DNA of 64,000 bases from Mercenaria mercenaria (Eukaryota > Mollusca > Bivalvia > Venerida > Veneridae). The position numbers and the translations under genes are program-made. Below the pieces are notes generated by a model. It did no database searches, was not told the origin of the DNA, and saw nothing but the letters and a program-made list of their open reading frames with translations. The stretch covers positions 92,458,001 to 92,522,000 of the forward strand of contig NC_069362.1 of assembly GCF_021730395.1 (NCBI RefSeq), read 5' to 3'. Every line of letters begins with the position of its first letter. Position 1 is the stretch's first letter. Positions 36,041 through 48,389 of the stretch are shown here, piece after piece.

Positions 36041-38399
36041 TATGGGGCGTCGTTATACTATTTTCTAGGCATTTTTGATATCAAAAATTCGATTTCTTGA
36101 TATCAATAATTATTTTTTGATATCAAGAAATCGAATTTCTGATATCAAGAAATACTTTCTTGATATCAAAAAATGAATTTCTTGATATGAAAAAAACCCA
36201 TTTTTTGATATCAGGAATTCACTCTTTTGATATCAAGAAATGCTGTCTATTTTTGATATAAAAAAATCGATCTTTTTTTATATCAGGTAATGATTTTTTA
36301 TATAAAAAAATCGATTTCTTGATATCAGGAATTCGATTTTTTTTATATAAAAAAATCGATTTTTTTTTATATCAGGAAATGATTTTTTTTATATTAAAAA
36401 ATCGATTTCTTGATATCAGGAATTCGATTTCTTGATGTCAGAAAAACATTTCTTGATATAAAAAATTAGTTATATTTTTTGAGATCAGGAAATCGAATTC
36501 TTGATATCAAGAAATCATTTCTTGATATCTAGAAATACGGACTATTTTTTGATATCAAGAATTCGATTTCTGGATATCAAGAATTCGATTTCTTGATATC
36601 AAAAATTCGATTTCTTGATATATAAAAAATGGCCAGAATTTCTTGATATCAAAAATTCTCGCCTTTTAAAAAATAGACGTGCAATTAGGGATAACCCCTA
36701 ATTAATTTATTCAGTGCGGGTTATGGAACGCCTAGACTGTCTTGACATACTGATTATCAGTTTGCCATGTGCTTTTTCCAATATATTCGGTACAAATCAT
36801 AATCTTTCTTGTAGATAAAGCAGTTTGTTATGTACATTTACTAGTTTGTCCGGTACATTTCTTAGTTTTATGTTGTGCATTCACTAGTTTGTGCTGTACA
36901 ATTAATAGTTCGTCATGTGCATTTTCCAATATATTCGGTAGAAATTATAATTTGTCTTGTAGACAAAACTGTTTGTTATGTACATTTACTAGTTTGTCCG
37001 GTACATTTATTAGTTTGTGATGTCCATACATTAGTTTGTGCTGTCCAATTAATAGTTCGTTATGTGCTTTTCCCAATATGTTCGGTACAAATCATAATTT
37101 GTTATGTAGATAAAACAGTTTGTTATGTACATTTACTAGTATGTCCGGTACATTTCTTAATATGTGTTGTGCATTCGCCAGTTTGTGCTGTCCAATTGAT
37201 TGCTTAAAAATGTCCGATCTCATGTGAAATTACACAACGTGTACCCTTACAATTTTTGTCTTTACAAGTGGATTCTCATACATACAACAAATAGACTACT
37301 TATGTTAAATAAATTCTTTTCGGCAATTATCTATTTTTGGAAACTTTTGAAAAGATAATTGATACATATCTGTTTATTAAAACATAATACACTGCTTTAT
37401 CTACAATACAAGTTATGATCTGTACCGAAAATATTGGGAAAAGTAACGAACTATTAATTGGACAGCACAAACTAGTAAGTGCACGACACAAACTAAGAAA
37501 TGTACCGGACAAACTAGTTAATGTACATAACAAACTGTTTTATCTACACAACAAATTATGATTAGTACCGAACAAATTAAGAAAAGCACATGACGAACTA
37601 TCTGTTGGACAGCAAAAACTAGCGAATTCACAACACAAACTAAGAAACGTACCGGAAAAACTAGTAAATGTACATAACAAATTGTTTAATCTACAAGACA
37701 AATTATGATTTGTACAGAATATATTGGAAAATGCTCATGACGAACTATCAATTGTACAGCACAAACTGGGGAATGCACAACACAAACTAAGAAATATACC
37801 GGACAAACTAGTAAATGTACATAACAAACTGTTTTATCTACAAGAAAGATTATAATTTGTACCGAATATATTGGGAAATGCACATGATGAAGTAATAATC
37901 AGTTAGTAATAGTAATTATACAATTCTATTTGATCCTGTTCAATCCATCTATATTTAGATCGGGAAATTCCTAATTTTTGATATAAAAAATAGGCTTGAT
38001 TTTTTGATATCAAAAAACTTGATTTCTTGATATCAAGAAGTCGATTTTTTGATATCAGAAAATAATTTCTTGATATCAAGAAATAACACATATTTTTTTT
38101 ATCAAAACTTCATTTCCTGATATCAAAAATTCTTTTTAAAAATGGACAGCCTTTTTTGATATCAGAAAATGAATTCCTGATATCAAAAAATCGAATTTTT
38201 GATATCAGAAAAAATCGATTTCTTGATATCAGGAAATGAATTCTTGATATCAAGAAATCGATTTTCTGATATCAAAAAATGTGACTGATTTTTTGATATC
38301 ATGAAATGGAATTCTTGATATCAAGAAATCGAATTTTTGATATCAAGAAATGAATTTTTGATATTAAAAAATGCCTATAAAATAGTAAAACGCCCCATA
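36041..38399. mobile_element. Giant-hairpin DNA transposon E2 (TATGGGGCG ends)
   Basis: The ends are TATGGGGCGT and its inverse ...CGCCCCATA, flanked by GGAAAA at 36035-36040 and 38400-38405. The paralogous site at about 62137-62146 (AAACGGATGAAAACACTC) is empty. The outer arms (36041-36670 and 37960-38399) consist of dozens of near-copies of TTGATATCAAGAAATCGATT centred on the palindrome GATATC. Inner inverted arms (about 36745-37205 and 37380-37900) use a roughly 23-bp unit, TTAGTTTGT..TGT.CATT, around a loop of about 170 bp. Nearly the whole 2,359 bp can fold as one hairpin. No transposase. TATGGAACGCC at 36722, the E1 terminus, hints at a nested E1 relative. Confidence 0.85.
36875..37205. 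repeat. 23-bp repeat array, inner arm of E2
   Basis: Units such as TAGTTTGTCCGGTACATTT and TAGTTTGTGCTGTCCAATT. They translate to repetitive peptides that look like a gene but are not; the inverse array lies at 37380-37900. Confidence 0.8.
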
Positions 38400-38931
38400 G
38401 GAAAACACTCATCAATTTCTTTTTCAAAAAAAAAAAAATAAAAGAATTTATATGTAGTAATATGAAATTTTCTCGTACTTACGATCATAATTTTATGTTC
38501 TACTGATCAACCAGGGAGCGAGCTATAAACCAAACGTCCGTCACAAGTGAAATTAATGCTCTTATTTGTGATTGTTTAAGGAAGTTTCGTTTTCCGGATA
38601 AGTTTGTCCTGGCGTTCATTGCGTTCATTGTATTTGGAGAAAGAGATATGTGAATATGAGTACGTATTCCTAAATGTATCCGATGATCAAATTATCAGTC
38701 CTATAGACATGTCAATGCTATAGCAAAACGTGCGTAGACTTGTACAATTTTATATGTTCGCTTTACAAGCAACATGAAGAAGAATACAGGTTCCTTTGAG
38801 CATTATGATGTGACTGTGCTGACATACTTAGATGCCCTAGCATCTTTATATAAGATTGAAATGCATTACATTACATAAACTGCAGAGGTCATTTTAGTAA
38901 TAATTTTAAGAACACTGGAGGAAATGCTTGT

Positions 38932-39010
38932 GCCAAGTGCGTCTTCGGCAGAATTTGAACCCTAAACCTACTGTTCAGTTGTTTGACTAGTTACGCCTCC
39001 GTGATTGCTC
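38932..39010 (-). mobile_element. tRNA-like remnant, copy 1
   Basis: The minus strand has a box-B-like GGGTTCAAATTC within GGAGGCGTAACTAG...GCACTTGGCACAAGC. The duplicate is at about 62575-62655. Too decayed to be a tRNA gene; likely an old SINE head. Confidence 0.35.
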
Positions 39011-39469
39011 CTCCATGTGTTAAGAAGAATATTAATTTGTGTCTTTCAACATTCAATTTATTAAATTCGTTGAATAAATTCAATATGAAAAGACACTCAT
39101 GTAATATCCTCTATGTAAGAAACAACACTGGAAGAAATTCCAGTCTGATAATAAATAGATAGATAAATAAATAATTTTAACATCAGAAATTGTAAAATAG
39201 TGGGATCCCTATCATTACCCGTTTCACTTTTCATGCCATGCGTTATTTACCATACACTATATAACCTCTGATTATTACATCAAAAAGAGGTTTAATATAT
39301 AGTTTGTAAATCTTTATCTAAAACTTGGCACCAACTTTCTACATTAAAAAATCATTAATGACACAATTTGACCATTTCAGTAGTCGATAGCCTACTCCCT
39401 AAAATGAAATAAGTTGTTTTATCAACGTCATTTCTCACTAGTGGAAAAGTAGAAAGAACAAGCTGTGTG

Positions 39470-39690
39470 TTTGAAATATGGAGGAAATGCGCCCTATTGC
39501 CTATAACTGGTTAAAATATAGATGAACATTAATTAATTGTCTGTAACTTTTTTTTGAAATATAGAGAAACATTGCCTGTAATGTTTAAAATATAGAGGTC
39601 AATTGCCTGTAACTGTCTGAAATATAGAGGAACATTGTAGCTGTTTAAAATGTAGAGGAACATTGCTTGTAACTGTTTAAAATATCCTTA
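39470..39690. repeat. Tandem repeat of about 32 bp, copy 1
   Basis: Units close to CTGTAACTGTTTAAAATATA plus GAGGAACATTGC. The matching array at about 63390-63625 has a different number and spacing of units. Confidence 0.8.
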
Positions 39691-39949
39691 GGATGACGGG
39701 CCTATTTTTATGCAATCTCGCCAGGCATATATATTTTTTATGTTTTTGCTAATGGGAGTCAATTTTCAGCATTTTCTAACGATCTGAAATTACCTGGGCT
39801 TTAGCACGACATGTCAGCTTTTCATCTACGGAAACATATTTGAGCTCGGGATAAACACAAATCTCACAGGGGTTCGTAACCGAACAAGTGTACATAGAGA
39901 TTTTAAATCGCTCAAAAGGTCTTTTTCAAATTATGCGCATGACTTTATC

Positions 39950-40160
39950 CTTTGTACTTATGAAACCAATACTTAATTAACCGAACTGTCTATATTTCAA
40001 TCTGATATTCTTAAATAAAAACAAGCAAATCCATGTCGCGGACTTAGTTTTAACGAAAATATGTACATAATGTATTCATATATATCTCCTTGATTAAAAA
40101 TGACTACAGCAAGATGGTCAACTTAAAGAATTACGAACTATTCCAAAGTTAATGTCTTCT
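39950..40160 (-). pseudogene. B' relic, exon 4 remnant and first part of intron 3
   Basis: Matches 30365-30640 of gene B. The piece CTGATATTCTTAAATAAAAA corresponds to the exon 4 acceptor. The exon itself has lost about half its length and no exon 5 equivalent is seen, so this duplicate lacked the end of the receptor tail early on. The rest of B' lies beyond E3. Confidence 0.6.
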
Positions 40161-40166
40161 CGTAAC

Positions 40167-40582
40167 TACGGAATCCTGTTTCCGCCATCGACTTTTCGCC
40201 TAGACAGAAACGCGAAAACTTGAAATTAAGCATCTAATTTATACTTTTCGTGCTATAAATTTACCGCGAAAAGTCGAAATCTTGAAGTTTTTGACCCGAC
40301 AATTGTCGTGCAAACGTCAACTTTTCGACCTAGAATCAAGCGCGAAAAGTAGAAATTAAGAGAGCTAATTTCAACTTCTCGTGCTAAGATATTTCCTCGA
40401 AAAGTTGAAAAGTCGAAGTTTGTAACGCGACAATTGTCGTGCAAATTTCAACTTATCGACTGAATTTGTAGGGCGAAAAGTATAAATTAAAGTCTTAACT
40501 TCTACTTTTCGTGCCGGTTCTTTGGCCGATAATTTCGCGATATTATCGCTTAAATTTCGACTTTTCGTTGTAGGACTAATTT
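40167..40582 (+). repeat. E3 left terminal inverted repeat
   Basis: 416 bp. Contains CGACAATTGTCG at 40297-40308 and 40428-40439. Identical to the right repeat except three substitutions, all in the inner third. Confidence 0.95.
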
Positions 40583-42430
40583 GAGTGAGCATAACCCTAC
40601 ACCGGTAAGAGGTGTCTTGGTAAAAAACTGTATACTAATCACCGTTTTTTGGAAATGTCGTTGGAAATGACATTCGGCATTATTTTATGCAGAATCATAC
40701 ATACAGGGAAATATTGTACTTTTACACCTGGAAAAGAATGTCAGTATCAGGTAAGCTTCATAATATGAAATTAGGCGCTGCCTACTGACGGAAAACCTAG
40801 TCATACGGATTCTTTCTTCTTCTGCATAAAGTGTTCCTTCTGATATTTTTCAGTTTTGACTGTAAGCCTAGTGGTTTTTGCTCTTGTTATATTACATAAA
40901 TATATTTTAAACTGTTCAGTATACCCCCTTCGGTACATACCTACACTCGGTGCCATGCGCCCTTTAACGATCATGCCTTTGCTCTCAGTTTGTTTCTCTA
41001 ATACAAATTTCTGAATCCAGGAATGCACAGTTTCTTTTCAGTTCATTTCTTACAAATAGTTTTTAAAAAAGACCAAAATAAAAACACAAAACCGCTAATC
41101 GCTCTCAAGCAATAAACATCACAAACTGTATGTTATCTTTACATTTCTTTGACTATCAAATACTATATGATAGACCCACAGTATATTTCTGCTTCAACAT
41201 AATTAATGGTCTCTAAAATGTGACTTATTATTTATCACACGATTAAATGTCTGTAAGTTCTAGATGAAGTCAGCTGCTGAAAGGACAAATGTACTTTGAT
41301 ACGGTCGCCAGGAAGGAAAGCAGCATTTTAAATATGATACGACGCACAACAATGGCATCATATGGACTTGTAATAGCTTAAATGTAAAGGCAAGTCATCT
41401 ACGAACATATCCATATATGGTATAGGTAGGTACCTGGGGTGTAGAGACTCGAAGAAGGGTCAAAATCTAACATAGTGTCATTGTCAACTGAAATTCCGTA
41501 CAAATTACAATAATAATAATAATTATAATAAAAATAGGACAGGTATCAGAAAATGACGAAACTTGTTATATGCGGTAGGACTAAGACTAAGCTGCCCTGA
41601 CCCATGGAGCTCTGAGAATTGCTCCAATGGTGTCATTGGACTGAGTAAAGGTAGTGCTTGGGCTTTCAGGACTTCATTGACTGCTCTAACAAGTCAATAT
41701 TTTGAGAATTTTACCTGAATTTGACCTATGACCTTGACCCCTAGTTGACCGGATACGAACCGGACGTGGCCACTTTTCTCTAGGTATTGGCTTGCCCTTT
41801 GCAACAAGGTATCATGTATTAAATCAAGACATCAGGTTATGAAGATATAGCTCCTCAACAAGGACCACCCCTGTATTTAATATATGAAGAAGATTATATT
41901 TTCACGAAAAATGATACATTTTGAGACGGTCCTCCGACGAAACCGTCGGTGGTAAAATTATACAAGTTACGTATCCGTTTAGACAATGTTAAAATTATAT
42001 TTATAAAAGTAATACCATTTAAATATCTTGTGTTTGGAACATTCTACAATTTTTTGAAGTTAATGAAAAAAACGGACATTTTACGTACGGAAATACAGCT
42101 TTTATCCTAAATTACGTACAGACGGATGAACAGATGATGTCTTTTTTGTCACAAACATTCAGATTTTGTCATTTTCTTTCAAAACAATTTTTTATTTGCA
42201 GTTATTTACCCAAAATAAATCTGTTATAAGCACTTTTTCCTTATTTTTACTGATAATGTTTAAGCCAAAAATGGCAAACCCGACAGCGTGCCCATCGGGA
42301 AGAACATTGGTTTTAATATTCGATTTGACAATACTACTTCTTAAAAGAAATTTCAGTTTGATACCTTACTTTTACCGCTTTTAATGATAAATTGAAATTG
42401 ATGAATTGTTTAAAAAAATGCCACAAAGAT
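40583..42430. other. E3 interior, left: no gene recognised
   Basis: Unique-looking sequence with a fragment of AGGTCA-type repeat near 41700-41760 (TGACCTATGACCTTGACCCC). The minus frame at 40801-41028 is basic and unrecognised. Confidence 0.45.
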
Positions 42431-44921
42431 TAGGCGTTTTTTTTAGTGAACACCACTATTTATTCCAGTGAACACCAGTTGACGCACGACAATGCGATAC
42501 GACATCGCGACAATGTCGTTTGTCGTATCGCATTTTCGCGCGTCGTATCATATTGTTGTGATGTTGTATTGCATTGTCGTGTTTTGTATTGCGATGTCGC
42601 ATCGTGCTATTGACGACAATGCGACACGACATCGCGACAATGTCGTTTGAGAATGTACGGAAACGTTTATGGGCCTCGCAATGTCGTGTAAGATAACGCA
42701 AATATCGACATATTGTCGCGAGAAATCAACATATTATCATAACAAGTCGTTATATTTTATTGACATATTGCATCCATTTTTTCAATGTTTAATCATTTTT
42801 TCTCGAGATCCGCGTAAGCTGTAATGCTATCTCGACATATTATGTCGATATAAACCATCCATTTCTTGATTTTCTAACGCAAGTTCTCGACTTAACCCGA
42901 CTATATGTATACAAAGTCACTTCAATGACAGTGAGCAGGGATGTAGGAAAGGTGTGTTTGGTTATGATTCAGTATGTATGCGTGGATCAGGGGACTCGTC
43001 AAGCAGATTATACGAATACACAATGAACATAAACATAAAATAAAAACGTGTAGTATCTCTAGACAAAAATGTGGATTCACAGTATAGGCAGTTTACGAGT
43101 ATTTAAACACCAAATTTTCACTCAGCGGATCATTTGCCTTTCTGTAAAGAGACTCGGCAGAGCTGCTTGTAATAGCAAGACTAAAAATTTATTTCTGGTT
43201 TACTGCAATTTGTAAGTGGCTTAATGCTACTCGTTGACAGATAGTATGAAGCAGAGAATAACTGCATACACCGTTTGGTTTGTCTGTGAACAAATAACAT
43301 ATCACTAGCACATAACACATTTTTATCAACCTTTTCTGAGTGCATGTTCTTTCAAAAACAGCAACAACCAACAAATTAAACAGATAAAGAGAATTAGAAA
43401 AAATAAGTCTCACAGTAAAATATCCACAGTTTTACTTTCACAACAGACGTCCGTCAGGTGTTGTGAAAGTGAGACAATTCTTTGATTTTTTTTCTATTTT
43501 TATGGATTTCATAAATGAACACCAAGCCACTTTTATATTAAATAACAAAAATGTTTTCATAAAGTAGATCTAGTTAAACATGGATTTCGTAAATAAAAAG
43601 TAAATATTCAAATTTAAAAAAAAATACAATGATTATGTTTCATGAATGTATTTTATTAAAGAACGTTCGAAAAAAACAACACTTTCTTAAACTAAAAATA
43701 TAGACAAGTTTTAATATTTTTATGAGTACATCTAGAATACAGTCGGATTTCTTTAAAAAGATGATTAAGGAAATAAATAAATAAAATTTTGAGTTTTTAT
43801 TAAGTAGATTAAAAACTGCTTGGGTTTCCTAAATATCTGTTCATTGCTTTGGCGGACCAATGTGTTTATAACACTATCTGCTATCTATGTCATCTCACAT
43901 GGATTAGGAACTTACATACTATAAGTGTTCAGCTTGTAATAGTGTATACTTTCCATCGATAATTTCTACATGCTTTATTCATGACAGGAAAATGGAACTT
44001 GTTTCTTTTTTGTGTACATTCATATATCTTTTGTGTGTTGTCAGAATTCAAAGGAATTATGGTAACGTTACTGTTGTTTTTAGGAACCGCTTTTTTAACA
44101 CATCCCGCTCCCAGAAATTGCGAACTAAGTGCTGATTTATAGTTGTAAAAGTACAGTCTAACCTGCCCTACGGTCACTTTATATTGGCGGTAAGCCAGGC
44201 TTCTAGGAACAGGGTCAGTGCAACAATTCCCGAAATAATTTCAAAAATTGCGTTTATTCTACTGATTGAACTTCGAGCTAGTTGATTTGTCTTACTAGCA
44301 TGGTATTGGAAATGTCCACCTAATATGAAAATACTTCGTACGGGCCTGGTAACCCAAATTCCATATTTCTAAAGAGAGCAATTACTATATATTACGAGAA
44401 CTCACTTTAGTAAATCAAGAAAGGGTCGTTTCATATCGTCATTATGTGTCGAAATATTTTTATAGTTTACGCTGATCACGAGAAAAAGTGAATGCAATAT
44501 GTCAATAAAATATATCGACTTGTTGTGATAATATGTTGATTTCTCGCGTTTGCGTTATCTAAAGCGACATTGCAAGGTCCATAAACGTTTCCGTAAGAAT
44601 GTCATGTGTCGTATCGCATTGTCGTGCGTCGCTAAAATGCAGGACACGATGCGCTACAATGCGATACGAAGCGCGACAATGCGATACGACGGACAACAAC
44701 GTGACGCGGTACTGCGACATATCGTGCCAAAATTGCCAACTAAACGCACGACACTGCGAAGCGACATCGCGACATTTTGACGAATGTCATATTGCATTGT
44801 CTCGCGTCGTATCTCATTGTTGTGTGTTATATCGCATTGTCGTGATGTGGTATCGCAATGTCGTGCATCGCCTTTGAGGGGCGAGGGACGACATTTCACA
44901 TGGCACTAACAGGATTCCGTA
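42431..44921. mobile_element. Nested hairpin-armed element E4 (probable)
   Basis: Inverted arms (about 42481-42850 and 44440-44875) are built from CGACAATGCGATACGACATC-like repeats with CGACAATGTCG cores, followed inward by GGAAACGTTTATGG and ATATTGACATATTGC-type sequence. The right end reads CAGGATTCCGTA, identical to the E3 terminus. At the left, TTAGTG stands 12 bp from position 42431, exactly as at the right, but the outermost 12 bp differ. No target duplication is visible. The arms are clearly a pair; the exact ends are uncertain. Confidence 0.6.
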
Positions 44922-45583
44922 GCTAACTGATAACAAACAAGACTCACACACCAAGCTTAAAAGCCCACATGTCCACCAGTCGTGCATGCCATGATATTTA
45001 ATTAGTTTTAAAAGATAAATGCTGTCGGGTGCAAACAATTCAACACCATTGAATTATTTGAATAAAATTGATATCGAATTCATGAAAACAGTAGTACAGT
45101 AGTAGATATGAGGAATGCATTTTTTATATTAAGAAATAGTAATGTTTTATAGATCTATCTACTAGTATATAAAAAAGAAGAAAAGAAAGAAAACAATGTG
45201 CACAAAGTAAATGTACATTGTTTCATTTCAGAGACGTATAGATCATATATTTATATGTCTGTGATTGTTTCAATACCTTCATGTATTTTACAGATTCATA
45301 ACACATGATTTAAAACTGTGATAATATATATTCCGAACTTATTATTTCTTAATTTAAACTTTTATTATTTTAACGCTTAGATTAGAAATGTAACACAAAT
45401 AATTATTTGAAAAATCCTCTTATTTTTGTGACATATACATGCACATAAAATTACAAGTTAGGGAACTTCATTAGAATATTTACTTGAGTAATAACCTCAA
45501 ATAAGGTGTGAATTACATAATACCATGAAAAGTAAGTTTGATGAACCGGCAGTATAAATTAAGTTTTATTTAATGTATTACAG
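44922..45583. other. E3 interior, no gene seen
   Basis: AT-rich sequence between E4 and the first probable transposase exon. Nothing recognised. Confidence 0.4.
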
Positions 45584-46629
45584 TCTTAGAAGTCTTGAGA
45601 AAATCTTCGTAGCCTTGGTTTGAGAAGAAGGAGAACTTTGGTTGTGCCCAGAGTTCAGGCAGCATTAAGTATATACTTTAATCTGTTTTCTGTGTTTTGT
45701 TTAAAAAGATGATCTTGACATGCTTGAAGGCTTTGAAACCTATATAGCTAATGGCTACTTGTTGACTCTGCTATTTTTGAGCCGCAGTGAAATTGCCAGC
45801 TATTAATTATCCAATATGTGAAAACATCAGATTCTGGTCTTATCCTTAGGTGTACTATTTGTCTAAACAAAAAATTGATAGCCATTTTTTATACCACTTG
45901 TACCAAAGTACCAAATGCATAATAGTAACTTTCAACAAAGGATGGTAACCATTATCACATACTAGTCAGACAAAATTCACAAGAAATAGTCATGTGATTG
46001 CTAAATAATTACTCACAAACTAGTTCAGAAACACTTTTAGAGAAATGTGTGCCTGATGGAAATACCTTATTTTACAATAAACACACATCACAGAAAATGG
46101 GCAATTTTGAGCCTTGTCCAAGATCTGTCTGAAGTTGTGAAAGCTGACCATACCCATATTATACATGTATTTCTTTTTGTTCTTTACTTTTTTTATTCAA
46201 AACCAATTTATATTTTTCTTGTCATTGCATAATAATCTCTGTACATGTACAGATATGGTAAATGGACAGATATATTTTAGCCACTTAATGACTCAACTTG
46301 TAAACAAACATATAAAATGGACGCTTGCAGTGGTTTGGTTGATTACTGGATCTGTGCCACATGAGACTGGCCAAATAAGCACTGCTGGCTTGATGCATAC
46401 TTGTAGGTACTTGTCTATGATTCATTATGGAAGTGCATATCAAGACTGATAACTCAACAGCAATTAGGAATGAGTACTAAGCTAATAGGTAGACCTTTTG
46501 CCTTCCCAACAATGTTAATGTTTATCATGGAACTTTTTCAGTCATCAAGAATAATGTATGTTGACTGTTTTAAACCTACCAAGTTTGAAGCAAGGATAAG
46601 TGAATTTAAATTGTTTTTATAATTTCTAG

Positions 46630-46744
46630 ACGGAATCGAGTCGTGGTGGAGGCTAATGCGGCAAATGGGAATAGGCTACTGGATTTACTATTTCAAAGAT
46701 CTGGATGACAATGGGGTATTGTCCACTGAAAGTCCAGTTCATGT
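46630..46744 (+). pseudogene. Transposase exon with the IESWW catalytic segment
   Basis: Acceptor TTTCTAG and donor GTGAAT, ending in phase 2. Encodes GIESWWRLMRQMGIGYW and onward through FKDLDDNG to SPVHV. An in-frame TGA arises only if the intron is not removed. Confidence 0.65.
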
Positions 46745-47243
46745 GTGAATATTTTCTCAACCATAGGATAATGCACAAAGTGTATAAATAATTATTGACA
46801 AATATGCAGGTAAGAAACCTCAACAAGAAGATGTACAGATATTTTCGCAAATATTGTTAAAAGTAACTTATTTAAGCTCTACTTAGATGCTAGTGTGTGG
46901 GAGTTACTTATATAATAATAGTGTGAAGAATTTCCAATGAAATCGGATTTTCTCATTGTTTCTTGATTTCAAGGGCAGATAACTCAAAAGCAAGGATGGC
47001 GACCTATATTTTTTATTTCATTTTCTCTCTGTGTGGGAAATTTTTTCACACTATTACATGTATTATATAAGGATCTCCCAGACTTTTTTGTGTGTGTTTT
47101 TTTTTATAAATTTTTGTGTACACGTGTGTACTTTGTGACGTTACTTGGCAACGCCACATTTTCATTATGTCTGCCGTAACGATTTTACATGAAACGGTTG
47201 TTAGACGAAATACATATTAAAACGCATTTGATGTTTTTTATCA

Positions 47244-47579
47244 TTTTTAGCTCGACTATCTAAGAAAAGAAGCTATCCTACTCGCCCCGGCGTCGGCGTG
47301 AGCGTTAGTGTGAGCGTCACACAAAGTTAAAGTTTGCGTACCACCCCAAATATTTTCAAAGTCCATTGAGATATTGCTTTCATATTTTGCATACTTGTTT
47401 TCCATCATGACCACATCTGTAAACAGGAGCAGACAACTCTATCAAGTATTTTGACTGAATTATGGCCCCTTTTCGACTTAGAATATGCTTATTGTAATGT
47501 GAAGTTTTACCCATAGCTTATATTATACTATCAAGCACTGAGAATAGTCGAGCGCGCTGTCAACTGACAGCTCTTGTTT
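47244..47579 (+). repeat. AGCTCGACTATC-family repeat in transposase intron
   Basis: Begins TTTTTAGCTCGACTATCTAAG, includes GGCGTCGGCGTGAGCG, and ends AATAGTCGAGCGCGC...GACAGCTCTTGTTTA. A single internal unit, so shorter than the copy at 1282. Confidence 0.8.
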
Positions 47580-47646
47580 ATATATATACACACACATGTT
47601 CATAAATTTTTGAACTGATTGTATAAAATTAATACAATTAATGGTG

Positions 47647-48389
47647 TTTTAGCTCACCTGTCCACACAGTGACAAGGTAAGCCTTTGTGATCACATTTTG
47701 TCGTTCCTCCGTCCGTGTGTGCGTCCGTGCGTCAACAATCGATGTCTGCGCTCTAGTGGCCACAATGCTTCTTCAATTTTCACCAAACCTGGTCAGAAGT
47801 TGTGTCTGGATGATATCTAGGTCAAGTTCGAATATGGGTCAGATGGGGTAAAAAAAACTAGGTCACACGGTCACGAAGTACATTGAAAATTAGCTTTATA
47901 ATGCTGTAGCGGCTACAATTTTGATTAGATTTTCAACAAACCTGGTCAGAAGTTGCTTCTAGGTGTGTTCTAGGTCTTTGTTTAAATATTTGCCATGTCT
48001 TGTCAAAAACTAGGTCATGGAGTCACTTAATATATTAAAAAAAGCCTTTAAACACTCTAGCAGCTACAATTTTCATTGGAATTTCACCAAACCTGCTCAT
48101 AAATTGCTTCTAGATGATCTCTAGGTAAAGTTCGAATATGGGTCATGTTGGGTCTAAAACTAGGTCACAGGTTTACTATGTACATTATAAAATAGCCTGT
48201 GAACGCTCTAGCGGCTACAATTTTCGGTGGATTTTCACCAAACTTGGTTAAATGCGACATCTAGGTGATACGTAGATCGATCAAGTGTCAAAAAATCGGA
48301 CACATGGTTACTTAGTACATTGAAAAAATGAAACAGTCTACTTAAACAGGTGCGCGACCTTAAGATCATCTATGATGACCCTCTTGTTT
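47647..48389 (+). repeat. AGCTCACCTG-family repeat in transposase intron
   Basis: Begins TTTTAGCTCACCTGTCCACA with GATCACATTTTGTCG, and ends GATCATCTATGATGACCCTC plus TTGTTTT. Its end lies about 17 bp before the acceptor of the exon at 48409, so the present polypyrimidine tract is directly beside the repeat. Confidence 0.8.

Larger units (their letters stand above)
30300..39690. repeat. Tandem segmental duplication, copy 1
   Basis: Contains genes B and C plus downstream sequence. It matches copy 2 (about 39950-63620) in the same order and orientation: B with B', C with C', 33640-34300 with 61170-61870, 35765-36040 with 61885-62140, and 38400-39690 with 62140-63620. Copy 1 alone has about 1.45 kb at 34310-35760 and the E2 transposon. 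Confidence 0.85.

Noticed and set aside
36769-37207. Two overlapping frames encoding cysteine- and valine-rich repeats
   Set aside because: They are readings of the 23-bp array in the inner arm of E2; the inverse array at 37380-37900 gives the same peptides on the other strand.
40253-40444. 63-codon protein present twice (also 55029-55220)
   Set aside because: Identical because both lie in the E3 terminal repeats; composed of the repeated arm motif, with no independent sign of coding.
42456-44899. Arg/His/Cys-rich open frames on both strands
   Set aside because: They are readings of the CGACAATGCGATACGAC arm repeats of E4.
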